Below are positions 7,948-16,865 of a stretch of 64,000 nt of DNA, one piece after another. Each line of letters opens with the position of its first letter. The first letter of the stretch is position 1. The stretch lies in the NCBI GenBank assembly GCA_964584315.1, contig CAZOZO010000016.1, forward strand, positions 1 through 64,000, in the 5' to 3' direction. Source of the DNA: CAXXOK01 sp964584315 (GTDB lineage: Bacteria > Bacillota > Clostridia > Christensenellales > Aristaeellaceae). The notes beneath the pieces were generated by a model. It ran no database searches. It was not told the origin of the DNA and was given only the letters and a program-made list of their open reading frames with translations. The position numbers were made by a program, and so were the translations under genes.

Positions 7948-8035
7948 ACGGGCAGAGGAAACGCACATCCCACGGGAGAGGCGCATATCCGCCGCCCCGC
8001 CCGCCAACCGCATAAGCCAAAGGAGGCACTCCGCC

Positions 8036-8941
8036 ATGTGGAAACGCTTCGCCGCCGTTTTGCTTGCCCTGCTGCTCTTGCCTGCGTTCGCGCTGGCCGC
8101 GCGGCAGTATATCATCCCGGACAGTGACACCCGCGACCTGACCGAGAGCGAACTGTGGGAATGGGATTATGAGTCGCTGGGCTATATCCTCAACGAGATC
8201 TTTGCGCGCCACGGCTACAACTTTATCGCAGGCAGCAAGTACGATAACTTCTTCCGTGCGCGGCCATGGTATACGCCCAACCAGAACCCCGACAACCGCG
8301 CTGCCTGCTACTCGCGACTGAGCAGCCGGGAATGGCGCAACGAGCGGCTTGTCAAGCAGGTTCGCGAGCAGATGCGCGCCCAGCACACCGCCAACCCCAG
8401 CGGCAAGCACTACCTGGACTATATCGAGCAGGGCGGCTTTGACGTGCTCAGCGGCTTTGCCTACATGCCGCTCAAGACTGGGCAGAAGCTGGCAGTATAT
8501 GCCGCGCCCAGTGCCTCCGCCTACCGTGGCGCAAACGGCAAGGCGCTGTTGAGTACCAACGGCTCGGTCTACGTGGCGGGCTGGGAGAGCGGCTGGCTGC
8601 TTGTGATGTACGAGACCAACAACGGCGCGGTGCGCGTAGGCTATGTGGACGGCGCAAAAGTCAAGGGCCCCGTGGACGCCCGCAGGCTCGAGTTTCTCTA
8701 CTTGGCCATGCAGTGTTCCCGCGCAGTGCCCCTGACCGACGATCCGGCCACGACCTTCACCACCCTGCGCACCCTCGCGCAGGGCGAGACGGTCACATAC
8801 CTCACGGGCTTCCAGAACCGCTACGACTGGGCCTATGTCGAGACCACCGTGGACGGCAAAACGGCGCGCGGCTTCATACCCGCGGACGCGCTTGGCATCA
8901 GCGGCACCATGGAGGAGAACGAGGACGCATCGGGGAGCTGA
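8036..8941 (+). CDS. Secreted YARHG-domain protein with SH3-like tail
   Basis: A 301-residue exported protein. A signal peptide (about 1-21) is followed by a YARHG domain whose core IFARHGYNF (about residues 56-64) and WYTPNQ are conserved. Two beta-rich segments follow (about 130-200 and 235-290, e.g. WLLVMYETNN and YDWAYVETT) and resemble bacterial SH3 modules. YARHG domains occur in extracellular proteins, often with wall-associated modules; no enzymatic activity is established. AAAGGAGG is upstream of the ATG. It has its own promoter and terminator, so it is monocistronic. Confidence 0.8.
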   Translation: MWKRFAAVLLALLLLPAFALAARQYIIPDSDTRDLTESELWEWDYESLGYILNEIFARHGYNFIAGSKYDNFFRARPWYTPNQNPDNRAACYSRLSSREWRNERLVKQVREQMRAQHTANPSGKHYLDYIEQGGFDVLSGFAYMPLKTGQKLAVYAAPSASAYRGANGKALLSTNGSVYVAGWESGWLLVMYETNNGAVRVGYVDGAKVKGPVDARRLEFLYLAMQCSRAVPLTDDPATTFTTLRTLAQGETVTYLTGFQNRYDWAYVETTVDGKTARGFIPADALGISGTMEENEDASGS

Positions 8942-8961
8942 TGGTGGGCAGGCTGCTTAAC

Positions 8962-9009
8962 AAACACCATGGCCCGAGAGAGGCAAACGCGAGTTCTCGG
9001 GCCATGTTT
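8962..9009 (+). terminator. Intrinsic terminator after the YARHG gene
   Basis: A long stem ATGGCCCGAGA (8969-8979) / TCTCGGGCCAT (8995-9005), a 15-nt loop, and a GTTTCATTTT tail. The left arm is preceded by AAACACC, so it could work in both directions. Confidence 0.8.
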
Positions 9010-9186
9010 CATTTTCAGCCAAGAGCTCGCCAAAACCCACGCCGCACTGCGCTCGTGGCACTTCCGACGCTTTCGCGGGCTGCTTGGCGGCAATACCCCT
9101 CCCGCGGGCAGTCTTTGCCCTCCGCCCACAAGTCCTGGCCCCTGAACCATTTCCGCCGTAGAGGGCCATCCTGCTTCGGCTCTGCA
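9010..9186. other. Intergenic stretch without recognisable gene
   Basis: GC-rich DNA between the YARHG terminator and the promoter of the methyltransferase gene. No frame has a Shine-Dalgarno sequence plus a family match. It contains short palindromic GGCAATACCCC/GGGCAGTCTTTGCCC-like segments that loosely resemble the element near 2690. Confidence 0.5.
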
Positions 9187-9215
9187 TTGCCGCGCCCGCC
9201 CGCGCGTGGTATAAT
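9187..9215 (+). promoter_or_regulatory. Sigma-A-type promoter for the RlmI-like gene
   Basis: TTGCCG (9187-9192), a 17-nt spacer and a consensus TATAAT (9210-9215), 27 nt before the ATG. AGGAGG is at 9231-9236. Confidence 0.75.
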
Positions 9216-9241
9216 GCGGGGAGCAAACGCAGGAGGACTTT

Positions 9242-10414
9242 ATGGCAACGGCATTTTTGATCAAGGCAAAGGAACAGCGCGTGTACGGTGGGCACCCATG
9301 GGTGTTCCGCAGCGATATCGCCCGCGTGGAGGGCGACGTGCGGGATGGCGACGTGGTGCGCGTTTTGAGCGACCGCGGTCAGTTTTTGGCGATGGCGGTA
9401 TACAACCCCCGTTCGCAGATCGCGCTGCGCATCCTGAGCCGCAGGGAAGAGACCATCGACCGCGCCTTTATCATGGGGCGCGTGCGCCGCGCGCTGGACT
9501 ATCGCCGCGCCTTTGCGGATTTTGCCAGCTGCCGCCTGCTCTTTGCGGAGAGCGACGGCCTGCCCGCCGTGATCGCGGACGCGTTCGGCGGCGTGATCGT
9601 GTTGCAGGTGCTGTGCCTAGGCATGGAGCAGTTCAAACAGGATATCGTGGACGCGCTGGTGGAGGCGCTGCACCCCACGGGCATCTACGAGCGCAACGAC
9701 GTGCCCGTGCGCGCGCTGGAGGGGCTGCCCCTCCAAACGGGCCTTTTATACGGCACCGTGCCCGACCGCGTGGAGATGGTCGAAAACGGCGTGCATTTCT
9801 GGGTGGATGTGAAGGAAGGGCAAAAGACGGGCTTCTTTCTGGATCAGAAGGAGAACCGCGCAGCCATCGCGCCCTTTGTGCGCGGGGCCAAGGTGCTGGA
9901 TTGCTTCACCCACACGGGCAGCTTTGCGCTGCACGCCGCCCGCTATGGTGCGGCGGATGTGACGGGGGTGGACATCAGCGACCACGCCTGTGCCTTTGCC
10001 ACCGAAAACGCGCGCCTGAACGGCTTTGAGGATCGCGTGCGCTTCGTGTGCGACAACGCGTTTGACTACCTGCGCGCCGCGCAGGACCGGCACGATGCGT
10101 TCGACATGGTCGTGCTCGACCCGCCCGCTTTTACCAAGACGCGCGCGGCGGTGGCTGGCGCGCTGCGCGGGTATAAGGAGATCAACCTGCGCGGCATGAA
10201 GCTGGTAAAAGACGGGGGCTATCTGGTCACCTGCTCGTGCAGCCAGCATGTGCTGCCCGCGATGTTCCAAGAGATGGTGCTGGACGCGCAGAAGGACGCG
10301 CGCGTGCAGCTAAGGCAGGTAGAGTTCCGCACGCAGGGGCGCGACCACCCCATTTTGCCTGCCGCACCGGAGACGCAGTATTTGAAGTGCGGCATATATC
10401 AGGTGTTCAAGTAA
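9242..10414 (+). CDS. Class I SAM-dependent rRNA methyltransferase, RlmI/RlmK family
   Basis: A 390-residue cytosolic enzyme predicted to make 5-methylcytosine in 23S rRNA. An N-terminal PUA-like domain (about 1-75; GHPWVFRSDI) is followed by a central domain (QKTGFFLDQKENR near 195) and a Rossmann methyltransferase fold. The fold has VLDCFTHTGSFALHAA as the SAM-binding motif I (about 217-232), VVLDPPAFTK as motif IV and a Cys-containing CSCSQHV. Length fits the family. The start is set by AGGAGG 5 nt upstream of the ATG. It is monocistronic with its own promoter and terminator. Confidence 0.9.
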   Translation: MATAFLIKAKEQRVYGGHPWVFRSDIARVEGDVRDGDVVRVLSDRGQFLAMAVYNPRSQIALRILSRREETIDRAFIMGRVRRALDYRRAFADFASCRLLFAESDGLPAVIADAFGGVIVLQVLCLGMEQFKQDIVDALVEALHPTGIYERNDVPVRALEGLPLQTGLLYGTVPDRVEMVENGVHFWVDVKEGQKTGFFLDQKENRAAIAPFVRGAKVLDCFTHTGSFALHAARYGAADVTGVDISDHACAFATENARLNGFEDRVRFVCDNAFDYLRAAQDRHDAFDMVVLDPPAFTKTRAAVAGALRGYKEINLRGMKLVKDGGYLVTCSCSQHVLPAMFQEMVLDAQKDARVQLRQVEFRTQGRDHPILPAAPETQYLKCGIYQVFK

Positions 10415-10457
10415 AGCGCGCAGGGCACGAAATGGCCCGCCGCCAATACACATGCCA

Positions 10458-10490
10458 AAGCAAGCGCCGGTTATTCCGCGCTTGCTTTTT
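10458..10490 (+). terminator. Intrinsic terminator after the RlmI-like gene
   Basis: AAGCAAGCGC (10458-10467), a 10-nt loop, GCGCTTGCTT (10478-10487) and a T-tract. The same stem recurs near 10760. Confidence 0.85.
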
Positions 10491-10754
10491 GTCAGGATCG
10501 ATGCCCGTTCTCGCGCGAACGCCACCGAAAACGGCGATAGAAATCTACTTAGGCACAAAGCGCATTGCCGCGGCTATCCTCCCGTGCGCCATCAAAAAAT
10601 GCAGACGTTTGTTTTAATTGTGCACCTGCATTCTGTTTGGGCGATCGACCCCGCTTCCATCTGCTGCCACGGCAAACCTGTGTTATCGGCCCTGTGCAAA
10701 CACCGCAGCGCTTCTGTGCCGAGGGATGCCTCGCCCAACCTATCCGCGCCAAAG
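10491..10754. other. Unassigned 264-nt spacer between two near-identical terminators
   Basis: It lies between convergent genes and is AT-richer than its surroundings in places. No open frame has a credible ribosome-binding site or family match, and no rRNA or tRNA is recognisable. Possibly a degraded gene or a small transcript; nothing firmer can be said. Confidence 0.4.
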
Positions 10755-10787
10755 AAAAACAAGCGCCGGATTTGACTCCCGCGCTTG
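10755..10787 (-). terminator. Intrinsic terminator for the YugP-helicase-TraB-GNAT operon
   Basis: On the minus strand CAAGCGC (10787-10781), a 14-nt loop, GCGCTTG (10766-10760) and TTTTT (10759-10755). The stem sequence copies that of the terminator at 10458. Confidence 0.7.
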
Positions 10788-10961
10788 CTTTTCATGTTTA
10801 CATTTATTCAAATACCTTAATACGTCATTCTCGCGGGGTAAAACGCTCGCGTTCTTTGACGCATGAAGGATTTGAAATCGTATAAGCTCCCAAGAACGGC
10901 CACTGCTCGGCGTGTCCATTGTTTGAGCGTGCGCGCCGCTGCATGCCTGCCGTGCTCAGGT

Positions 10962-11483
10962 TCACGCCTGCGGCGCACCTTCCGGCTGGGGAACCGCCAC
11001 TGCGCTTTCCGCCTGCGCCGCCAAAGCCGCCGCGGCGGCCTCCCGCTCGGCTACGCCCTTGTACTTTGTGAGCGGGTCGCGCACCATCAGGCGGTCGTGC
11101 ACGTTATAAAAGCCCACTTTCTCATACAGGCCGTTGGCGGTCTGCGTGAGCAAAAGCCCCTTGCCGCGGCACGCTGTGGGGTGGGCAAGGGCATACCGCA
11201 CCAGCGCCAGACCCAAGCCCTTGCCGCGCTCTTCCTCCGCCACCACCACATCGCCGATGTAGTAAACCGTGGCGTGGTCGGTCACGATGCGCATGAAGCC
11301 CACCAGTGTGCCATCCGGCGCAAACACGCCAAAGGGCACAGAGTGTTTGTTGGCGCGTTTGACCGTGTCATGGTCGCGATCCTTCGCCCAGTAGGTGAGG
11401 GCCAGCAGCTTCATGACCGCCTTGGTTTTGAACCTGCTGCGCTTACAGCTTAATGTATAGCCCGCAAAGCGTTCGTCCTTCAT
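10962..11483 (-). CDS. GNAT family N-acetyltransferase
   Basis: A 173-residue acetyltransferase of unknown substrate. The fold is recognisable from YTLSCKRSRF and LTYWAKDRD near the N-terminus, the beta-4 strand YYIGDVVVAEEERGKGLGLAL (acetyl-CoA loop RGKGLG, about residue 86), and NGLYEKVGFYNVHDRLMVR near the end. The C-terminal 30 residues are Ala-rich and probably disordered. The first Met is preferred because the N-terminal YTLS...YWAK block is part of this subfamily; a Met at residue 24 would remove it. It follows the TraB gene by 11 nt. Confidence 0.85.
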   Translation of the reverse strand: MKDERFAGYTLSCKRSRFKTKAVMKLLALTYWAKDRDHDTVKRANKHSVPFGVFAPDGTLVGFMRIVTDHATVYYIGDVVVAEEERGKGLGLALVRYALAHPTACRGKGLLLTQTANGLYEKVGFYNVHDRLMVRDPLTKYKGVAEREAAAAALAAQAESAVAVPQPEGAPQA

Positions 11484-11494
11484 GCCAGTGTCCG

Positions 11495-12439
11495 TTACGG
11501 CCTTGACACCTGCTCGACCGTATACCCCTTCTTCCGTAGTTCGGCCACCACGCTATCGTCCGGCAAGGTCAGGTGCAAGAGACCCACCGTAACGAAGTAC
11601 GCGCCGCCCGCCCGTAGCATCCCATCCAACCGCTGGGCCATGAGCACGTTGCGCCTGCTCACCAGCGCGGCATGGTACTCCGCACACACGTCCTCATGCC
11701 CCGGCTCCAGATACGAGCCCATATACTGCGCCGCAAAGGCTTCCGCGTCGCCGCTTTGCCACCAGGCAGGCCAGCTTGCGATGCTCGCGTCCAACCCGCG
11801 GGCGCTCTCGGGGTTCTCGATCACGTCGCACTCCTGGGTCAGCAGATAACGGGTCAGTGCAGGGCTGAAACCCTCCAGCACCGTAAGCTGCTCGTCCAGT
11901 GTTTCCAGATAGTCGGTTTGTTTATGATTCGCCGCCGCGTAGGCCTGCACCTGCTTTTCCACACCCAAATCAAGCGCCTGCGCCACGTTGGCCGCGCCCA
12001 TCTCAGCGGCGGTGGTGTACACGGCCAGTGTGTTGATCACCGCCCACGGCGTGAGCCCGTCCATCAGGCGCGCGTCCAGCCCTACCAGCCCGCACACCGC
12101 CTGCACGCGGGCATACAGCTCCGCGCCGATCTCCCCTGCCAGCGTGCGCCCCTCGGGCAGCCGCATGCGCGCCTGTACGGTAGCCGTCGCCTCGGGCGAG
12201 GCCGTGTCGCACTCGTATACGAACGTATCCGCCGCGGCCATAGCCCCTTCGATCTCCGCGCCGAAGGGGTACATCTCCGCGCTGCCCACATGGATGGAAC
12301 CCAGCAGGTACATGGTCGCCTGCCCGCCCGTCACACGGTACAAGATGCCTCGACTCCCTTCCGCGGCCTGCGCCGAGGCCATTCCCGCTGCCAGTACCAG
12401 CAGCGCGAGCAGCGCCGCGATCAGCCTTTGCCGTTTCAT
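11495..12439 (-). CDS. TraB/GumN family protein, exported
   Basis: A 314-residue protein with a signal peptide (about 1-27) and a TraB/GumN domain. It carries the N-terminal LLGSIHVGSAEMYPF motif (about 46-60), the ECDTAS segment, and the C-terminal VTVGLLHLTLPDDSVV. TraB/GumN proteins share a conserved Gly-Ser-x-His and are likened to Tiki-type metalloproteases; bacterial roles are mostly unknown. The start overlaps the helicase stop (ATGA), so translation is probably coupled. Confidence 0.85.
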   Translation of the reverse strand: MKRQRLIAALLALLVLAAGMASAQAAEGSRGILYRVTGGQATMYLLGSIHVGSAEMYPFGAEIEGAMAAADTFVYECDTASPEATATVQARMRLPEGRTLAGEIGAELYARVQAVCGLVGLDARLMDGLTPWAVINTLAVYTTAAEMGAANVAQALDLGVEKQVQAYAAANHKQTDYLETLDEQLTVLEGFSPALTRYLLTQECDVIENPESARGLDASIASWPAWWQSGDAEAFAAQYMGSYLEPGHEDVCAEYHAALVSRRNVLMAQRLDGMLRAGGAYFVTVGLLHLTLPDDSVVAELRKKGYTVEQVSRP

Positions 12440-14967
12440 GCATTTCCCTCCAAACCCCACAGCGCGCGCGCCGCCGCCCGCACGCTGCCCTCGCGCAGCG
12501 TCCAATGCTCGGGCAGCAACCTTGCGTAGCGTGGGTCAAAATACCGGTCGTCCAGCAGCACGACGAGGCCCTTGTCCGCCTCCGTGCGGATCACGCGGCC
12601 CCCCGCCTGCGCCAACTTCTGCATCGCGGGGATCATCCACGCATAGAGGAAGCCGTCGCCAAAGCGCGCCTCATAGTACGCCTGCAGGGTGCGCAGCCGC
12701 AGCGAGGGCGTCGGCAGCCCCACGCCCACCACCATCGCGCCGATCAGCTGCTCGCCGGGCAGGTCTACCCCCTCGGAAAACAGCCCGCCCAGCACGCACA
12801 GGCCCAGCTTGGGCGCATCATCGCCCGTAAAGGCAGCCAAAAACCGCGCGCGGGCGTCCTCGGTCATGTCGCTCTCCTGCACCAGCATGGGCGGCAGGGG
12901 CAAGGCCAGCAGGTGCTCATACACCAGCGACAGGTAGGCATAGCTGGGGAAGTATGCGATGTAGCGACCCGCGCGGGCGTTCACAGCCTCGGCGATGCAG
13001 GCGGCCACCGTTTGCGCGCTGGCCTCGCGGTGGCGGTAGCGCGTTTGCACGCGCCTGCGCACCACGGCCAGATTGTCGCGCGGGAAGGGCGAGGGCAGGG
13101 AGAAGCACGCGTCGTCTGCCGTTCCGCCCAACAGGTCGCGCATCGCGGGGAGCGGCTCCAGCGTGGCCGAAAAGAACACTGCGCCGCGCAGCCCTTTGGT
13201 CACCTGCGCGATGGTTTCGGCGGGCGACAGGCAGTAAAGCTCCAGAAGGCGGTCATGCCCGCGGCAGGCGAGCAGCGCGGCATAGCGCGCGTCAAAGTGC
13301 ATGGCGGCGTACAGGAACGGCGCCAGCCGCCGGATCAGCGGGTTTGCCTCGCGCCGCGCCTCCAAGGGCACAGGCGTGGCCAGCAGCGCGAAAGTCGCCT
13401 CCAGCAAAGCCTGTGCTGCTTCCACCAGTGCGAGCGGGGGCTCGGCAAGCGTAACTTCTCGCGGGGCGCGGCGCGCGGCGGCCAGGGCTTCGGGGGTTGA
13501 TTCCGGCAGCGCCTCCAGTGCGGCGGCGGATGCGTCGATCGGTCGGTGGGTCGCAGGCGGCATGCTCTGAAAAGCTTCAGTTTCCTGCGAGTTCGCCTCC
13601 AGCGCGGAAGGAAGGTCGCCTGGCTCGACTTGCATAGCCGGAGTTCCGTTCAATGCCCCGTCTCCCGCGCCATCCGGCGGGTCGGTCCCCTCGCCCAGCG
13701 CCTTCAGTTCCGCGAGCAGCGCGGCCACTAGCTTCAAATACGGGTGCCTGCGCCCCAGCGCCTTGCCCATCGCCGTGCGGTATTCACGCAGGGTTTTCAC
13801 GTCCAGCGAGCCAGACAGGCTCTCGCGCACCCGGTCCAGCAGATGGTGTGCTTCGTCGATCAGCAGCGTAAAATCCTTGCGGCGCTTGAAAATGCGGATG
13901 AGCTGCACAAACGGGTCGAAGGCGTAGTTCATGTCCATGAGCACCACGTCCGCCAGCTCGCACAGGGTGAGCGCCAGCTCAAACGGGCAGATCATCTGAT
14001 CGTCCGCCGCACGTAGGATCACCTCATCCGTCCAGACCGCATCGGTTTGCAGCAAGGCCTGCAGGGCCTGCGGCTGGCGAAGGAAGTGCCCCTTGGCGCG
14101 CGGGCAATCGTCCGGGTGGCAGCGCGCAGGCGCAGGGCACAGCTTTTCTTTGGCGGTCAGGGTGGTCACGCGCGCGCGCATCCCCTGCGCGCGCATCATC
14201 TCCAGCGCGTTCAGCGGGCTCTGGCGAGCGGTGGTGCGCGCCGTCAGGTATATAAGCTGCGCGGTGCGCCCTTCCCCCAGCGCCTTGAGCGCGGGGAACA
14301 GCACGGCGGCGCTTTTGCCCGTGCCCGTTGGCAGGCTCACAAACAGGCGCTTCTTGCGCGTGATGGCCGTATACACCTGCACGGCCAGTTCCCGCTGGCC
14401 CGCGCGGTATTGGGGAAAGGGAAACGCCATCGCCTTGAGCGACGCGTCACGCAGCTGCCTGCGCTGCCGCTCCGGCAGGGCAAAGGCGAGCCAAGGCGAA
14501 AGCAACCCTTCCAGCACGGCAAGCAACGCCTCGCGGGTCTCCACCGCGGCAAACTCGCGCAGCAGGCGCCCTGCTTCATCCACATACGAAACGCGGATAT
14601 CCACCGCTGCAAGCGGCGCGCCAAGGCACAAAAGCGCGCCGTAGAGGCGCGCCTGTGCAAGGTGTTCGGGCAGAGGAGCCTCAGGCGAGGCATGGCACAG
14701 CTTGATTTCCTCCACGCAGGGCGGCTCGCCGTCCATGAACGCATCCATGCGGCCATACACGGTCACAGTCTCGCCCATCAGCGGCACATCTGCGCGCACG
14801 GGCTTTTCGACCGCGAACCGATCCGCCTGCACAGCCTGCCGCTCCTGATGGGCCTTTGCGCCCGCGAGCATCTCCCGCACGCCCGCCATGGGCGCGATAT
14901 CCGGCGGAAAGTAGGTAAAGCCTACCAGCTCGCGCACCGAAACGCGGAACGTCGCCTCCACCGGCAT
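12436..14967 (-). CDS. DinG/XPD-type ATP-dependent DNA helicase with PD-(D/E)xK-like N-terminus
   Basis: An 843-residue superfamily 2 iron-sulfur helicase. Residues 1-170 resemble a Cas4/RecB-type nuclease fold (RMDAF with D75, VEEIK with E87 and K89). Walker A is LPTGTGKS (about 212-219), four likely 4Fe-4S cysteines are C277, C283, C288 and C327, the DEAH box is at 371-374, and motif VI QAGGRVIRTEADKG is near 795. An unusual low-complexity insertion (about 425-510) interrupts the helicase. The ATG has AGGAGG-like sequence only 1 nt away; a GTG two codons later (14961) has better spacing. Confidence 0.88.
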   Translation of the reverse strand: MPVEATFRVSVRELVGFTYFPPDIAPMAGVREMLAGAKAHQERQAVQADRFAVEKPVRADVPLMGETVTVYGRMDAFMDGEPPCVEEIKLCHASPEAPLPEHLAQARLYGALLCLGAPLAAVDIRVSYVDEAGRLLREFAAVETREALLAVLEGLLSPWLAFALPERQRRQLRDASLKAMAFPFPQYRAGQRELAVQVYTAITRKKRLFVSLPTGTGKSAAVLFPALKALGEGRTAQLIYLTARTTARQSPLNALEMMRAQGMRARVTTLTAKEKLCPAPARCHPDDCPRAKGHFLRQPQALQALLQTDAVWTDEVILRAADDQMICPFELALTLCELADVVLMDMNYAFDPFVQLIRIFKRRKDFTLLIDEAHHLLDRVRESLSGSLDVKTLREYRTAMGKALGRRHPYLKLVAALLAELKALGEGTDPPDGAGDGALNGTPAMQVEPGDLPSALEANSQETEAFQSMPPATHRPIDASAAALEALPESTPEALAAARRAPREVTLAEPPLALVEAAQALLEATFALLATPVPLEARREANPLIRRLAPFLYAAMHFDARYAALLACRGHDRLLELYCLSPAETIAQVTKGLRGAVFFSATLEPLPAMRDLLGGTADDACFSLPSPFPRDNLAVVRRRVQTRYRHREASAQTVAACIAEAVNARAGRYIAYFPSYAYLSLVYEHLLALPLPPMLVQESDMTEDARARFLAAFTGDDAPKLGLCVLGGLFSEGVDLPGEQLIGAMVVGVGLPTPSLRLRTLQAYYEARFGDGFLYAWMIPAMQKLAQAGGRVIRTEADKGLVVLLDDRYFDPRYARLLPEHWTLREGSVRAAARALWGLEGNA

Positions 14968-14998
14968 GCCTCCCCCGCGCGCTAAGTATGTCGCCCGC

Positions 14999-15682
14999 TC
15001 AGTCGCGGTTGTTGCGGGAGATCAGCAGCAGCCGCACCAGCTGCAAAAGGCTGCTGATGGCCGCCGCCACATAGGTGAGGGCCGCCGCATCCAGCACGCT
15101 CTTCACGCCGCGCAGCTCCTCCTCGGTCACATAGCCGCCCTCGCCCAGCATCGCGATGGCGCGGCGGCTGGCGTTAAACTCCACCGGCAGCGTGACCAGC
15201 GAAAACAGGAACGTGAGCGCAAAGCAGATGATGCCCACCCAGATGAGCGGCTGCCACGAGAAGATGAATCCCGCGATGAAGATGGGGAAATACAGCGTGC
15301 TGCCGATGTTGACCACCGGCACGATGGCGCTGCGCAGCTTGAGTGGCGCATAGTCGTGCCTGTCCTGCATGGCGTGGCCGCACTCGTGCGCCGCGATACC
15401 GATAGCCGCGATGCTAGTGCCCCCGTACACGCCCTGCGAGAGGTGCAGCACGTTGGCGCGCGGATCGTAGTTGTCGGTCAGCTCGCCCGCAATGGGCTGG
15501 ATATCCACAAAACCGTTGCCGTCGCGGGTGAGCATGTCGCGGCTCACTTCTTCGGCGGTCATGCCGCGCTGGGTGCCCACGCGGCGGTATTTCGCGTAGG
15601 CGCTCTTGACCTTGAACTGCGCCCAAAGGCCCAGCAGCAGGCCGGGCACCAGCAGGATCATCGTCCAATCCCAGTAAAACAT
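14999..15682 (-). CDS. Membrane zinc metallopeptidase, YugP family
   Basis: A 227-residue integral membrane peptidase of the neutral zinc metallopeptidase (YugP/DUF2265-like) family. An N-terminal TM helix (MFYWDWTMILLVPG...) is followed by the HExxH-type zinc site AAHECGHAMQD (about residue 100-110), then two or three more TM segments. The start at 15682 follows GGAGGG by 4-5 nt and gives the MFYWDxT N-terminus typical of the family; ATGs further upstream lack this. First gene of the operon, promoter at 15748-15775. Confidence 0.85.
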   Translation of the reverse strand: MFYWDWTMILLVPGLLLGLWAQFKVKSAYAKYRRVGTQRGMTAEEVSRDMLTRDGNGFVDIQPIAGELTDNYDPRANVLHLSQGVYGGTSIAAIGIAAHECGHAMQDRHDYAPLKLRSAIVPVVNIGSTLYFPIFIAGFIFSWQPLIWVGIICFALTFLFSLVTLPVEFNASRRAIAMLGEGGYVTEEELRGVKSVLDAAALTYVAAAISSLLQLVRLLLISRNNRD

Positions 15683-15747
15683 ATAGCCCTCCATCAAGTC
15701 ATGTCCGTATTGCAAAGGCAGCCGGCGGAGCCCGCCGCTACCCTCTC

Positions 15748-15775
15748 AGCATACACTTTTTTGGCAAAAATTCAA
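15748..15775 (-). promoter_or_regulatory. Promoter for the YugP-helicase operon
   Basis: Minus strand: TTGAAT (15775-15770), a 16-nt spacer rich in T and A, then TATGCT (15753-15748). It lies 66 nt upstream of the YugP start in an otherwise GC-rich region. Confidence 0.6.
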
Positions 15776-15982
15776 GCCGCGGTGGCTGAAATGTCGCTTG
15801 CGGGGGCGCAAAACGGGGCCGGGGCAAGCGCCCGTCGCACGGTGGGTGCGCTTGATGTCGCCGATGCAAATCCTTTATCGGCAAACGCGCGGTACGGCAG
15901 GGGCAGCGCCGCCTGAGGGCGAATATCAATCCACACGCGGCGTGCGGCTGCGCGCACAACACCTTTTAGGAGGCAAAGGCCC

Positions 15983-16750
15983 ATGCACATACTGGCGATC
16001 ATCGGCAGCGGGCGCAAGCACGGCAACACCTGGCGCGCCGTGCAGGCCATCGAAAAGCAGTTCGCCGCGCTGGACGCGGCGCTCACGTTTGAGTACCTGT
16101 ACCTGTCTGAGCAGGCGGTGGAGCCTTGCCTCGGTTGCCGCGCGTGCTTTGACCGCGGGGAGGCGCGATGCCCCCGCAAGGACGATCTGCCCATGATCGC
16201 CGAGAAGCTGCTGGCGGCGGACGGGGTCATCTTCGCCACGCCCAGCTATGTGTGCAGCCTGTCCGGCTACATGAAAAACCTGCTGGACAGGCTGGCCTAC
16301 TTCTGCCACCGCCCGGCCTTCCATGGCAAAGCCGCGCTGGTGGTGAGCACCACGGCCAGCTCCACTGCCAAACTCACAGCCTACACCGTCCAGTTGCCCC
16401 TCTCCGCGATGGGCTTTACGGTGGTCGGCAACGCGTGCGTGGTGGTAGGCACCGCGGATATCGTGCCCGTGCCCGCAAAGGCGCTCAAAACACTGAATAT
16501 GGCCGCGAAACGCCTGTACCGCCGCCTGACAGGCTCAAAGCGGTACGCGCCCACCATCCCGGGCCTCACCTCGTTTTGCATGACGCGCCACTACTACGCC
16601 ACCCACGCGGACGAAAACTCCTACGACTATCAGTACTTCCAGCGCATGGGCTGGCTCTCACCCAAGCGCAGGTATTACACGGACGCAAAGCCCCCGCTGT
16701 ACAAGGTGGCGATTGCAAGGGTGGTCGCCCTGCTGGTGCGCCATACCTGA
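15983..16750 (+). CDS. NAD(P)H-dependent FMN oxidoreductase / flavodoxin-like protein
   Basis: A 255-residue flavoprotein with a flavodoxin-like fold. The phosphate-binding loop IIGSGRKHGNTWRA is at 6-19, with a cysteine cluster CLGCRACFDRGEARC (about 49-63), and ATPSYVCSLSGYMKNLLDR as the flavin ring loop. The C-terminal 80 residues (RLTGSKRYAPTIP onward) extend beyond the minimal domain and are basic. Iron-sulfur flavoproteins show similar Cys spacing, but cofactor content is not certain. AGGAGG at 15969 is 8 nt from the ATG. It is transcribed alone, divergent from the YugP operon. Confidence 0.8.
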   Translation: MHILAIIGSGRKHGNTWRAVQAIEKQFAALDAALTFEYLYLSEQAVEPCLGCRACFDRGEARCPRKDDLPMIAEKLLAADGVIFATPSYVCSLSGYMKNLLDRLAYFCHRPAFHGKAALVVSTTASSTAKLTAYTVQLPLSAMGFTVVGNACVVVGTADIVPVPAKALKTLNMAAKRLYRRLTGSKRYAPTIPGLTSFCMTRHYYATHADENSYDYQYFQRMGWLSPKRRYYTDAKPPLYKVAIARVVALLVRHT

Positions 16751-16814
16751 CGGGCGTAAACATCCGCGTTGCCCCGTCTTGGCCGCATTTTTGCCGGCAC
16801 CCTTATCCATATTG

Positions 16815-16847
16815 AAAAGGAGCCCGCCGATTGACTCGGCGGGCTCC
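16815..16847 (-). terminator. Terminator of the sodium decarboxylase operon
   Basis: A perfect 12-bp stem GGAGCCCGCCGA / TCGGCGGGCTCC (16819-16830 and 16836-16847) with a 5-nt loop. On the minus strand it is followed by TTTT (16818-16815). The plus side lacks a T-tract. Confidence 0.85.
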
Positions 16848-16865
16848 CGTACGTCCTGCGCCGCG

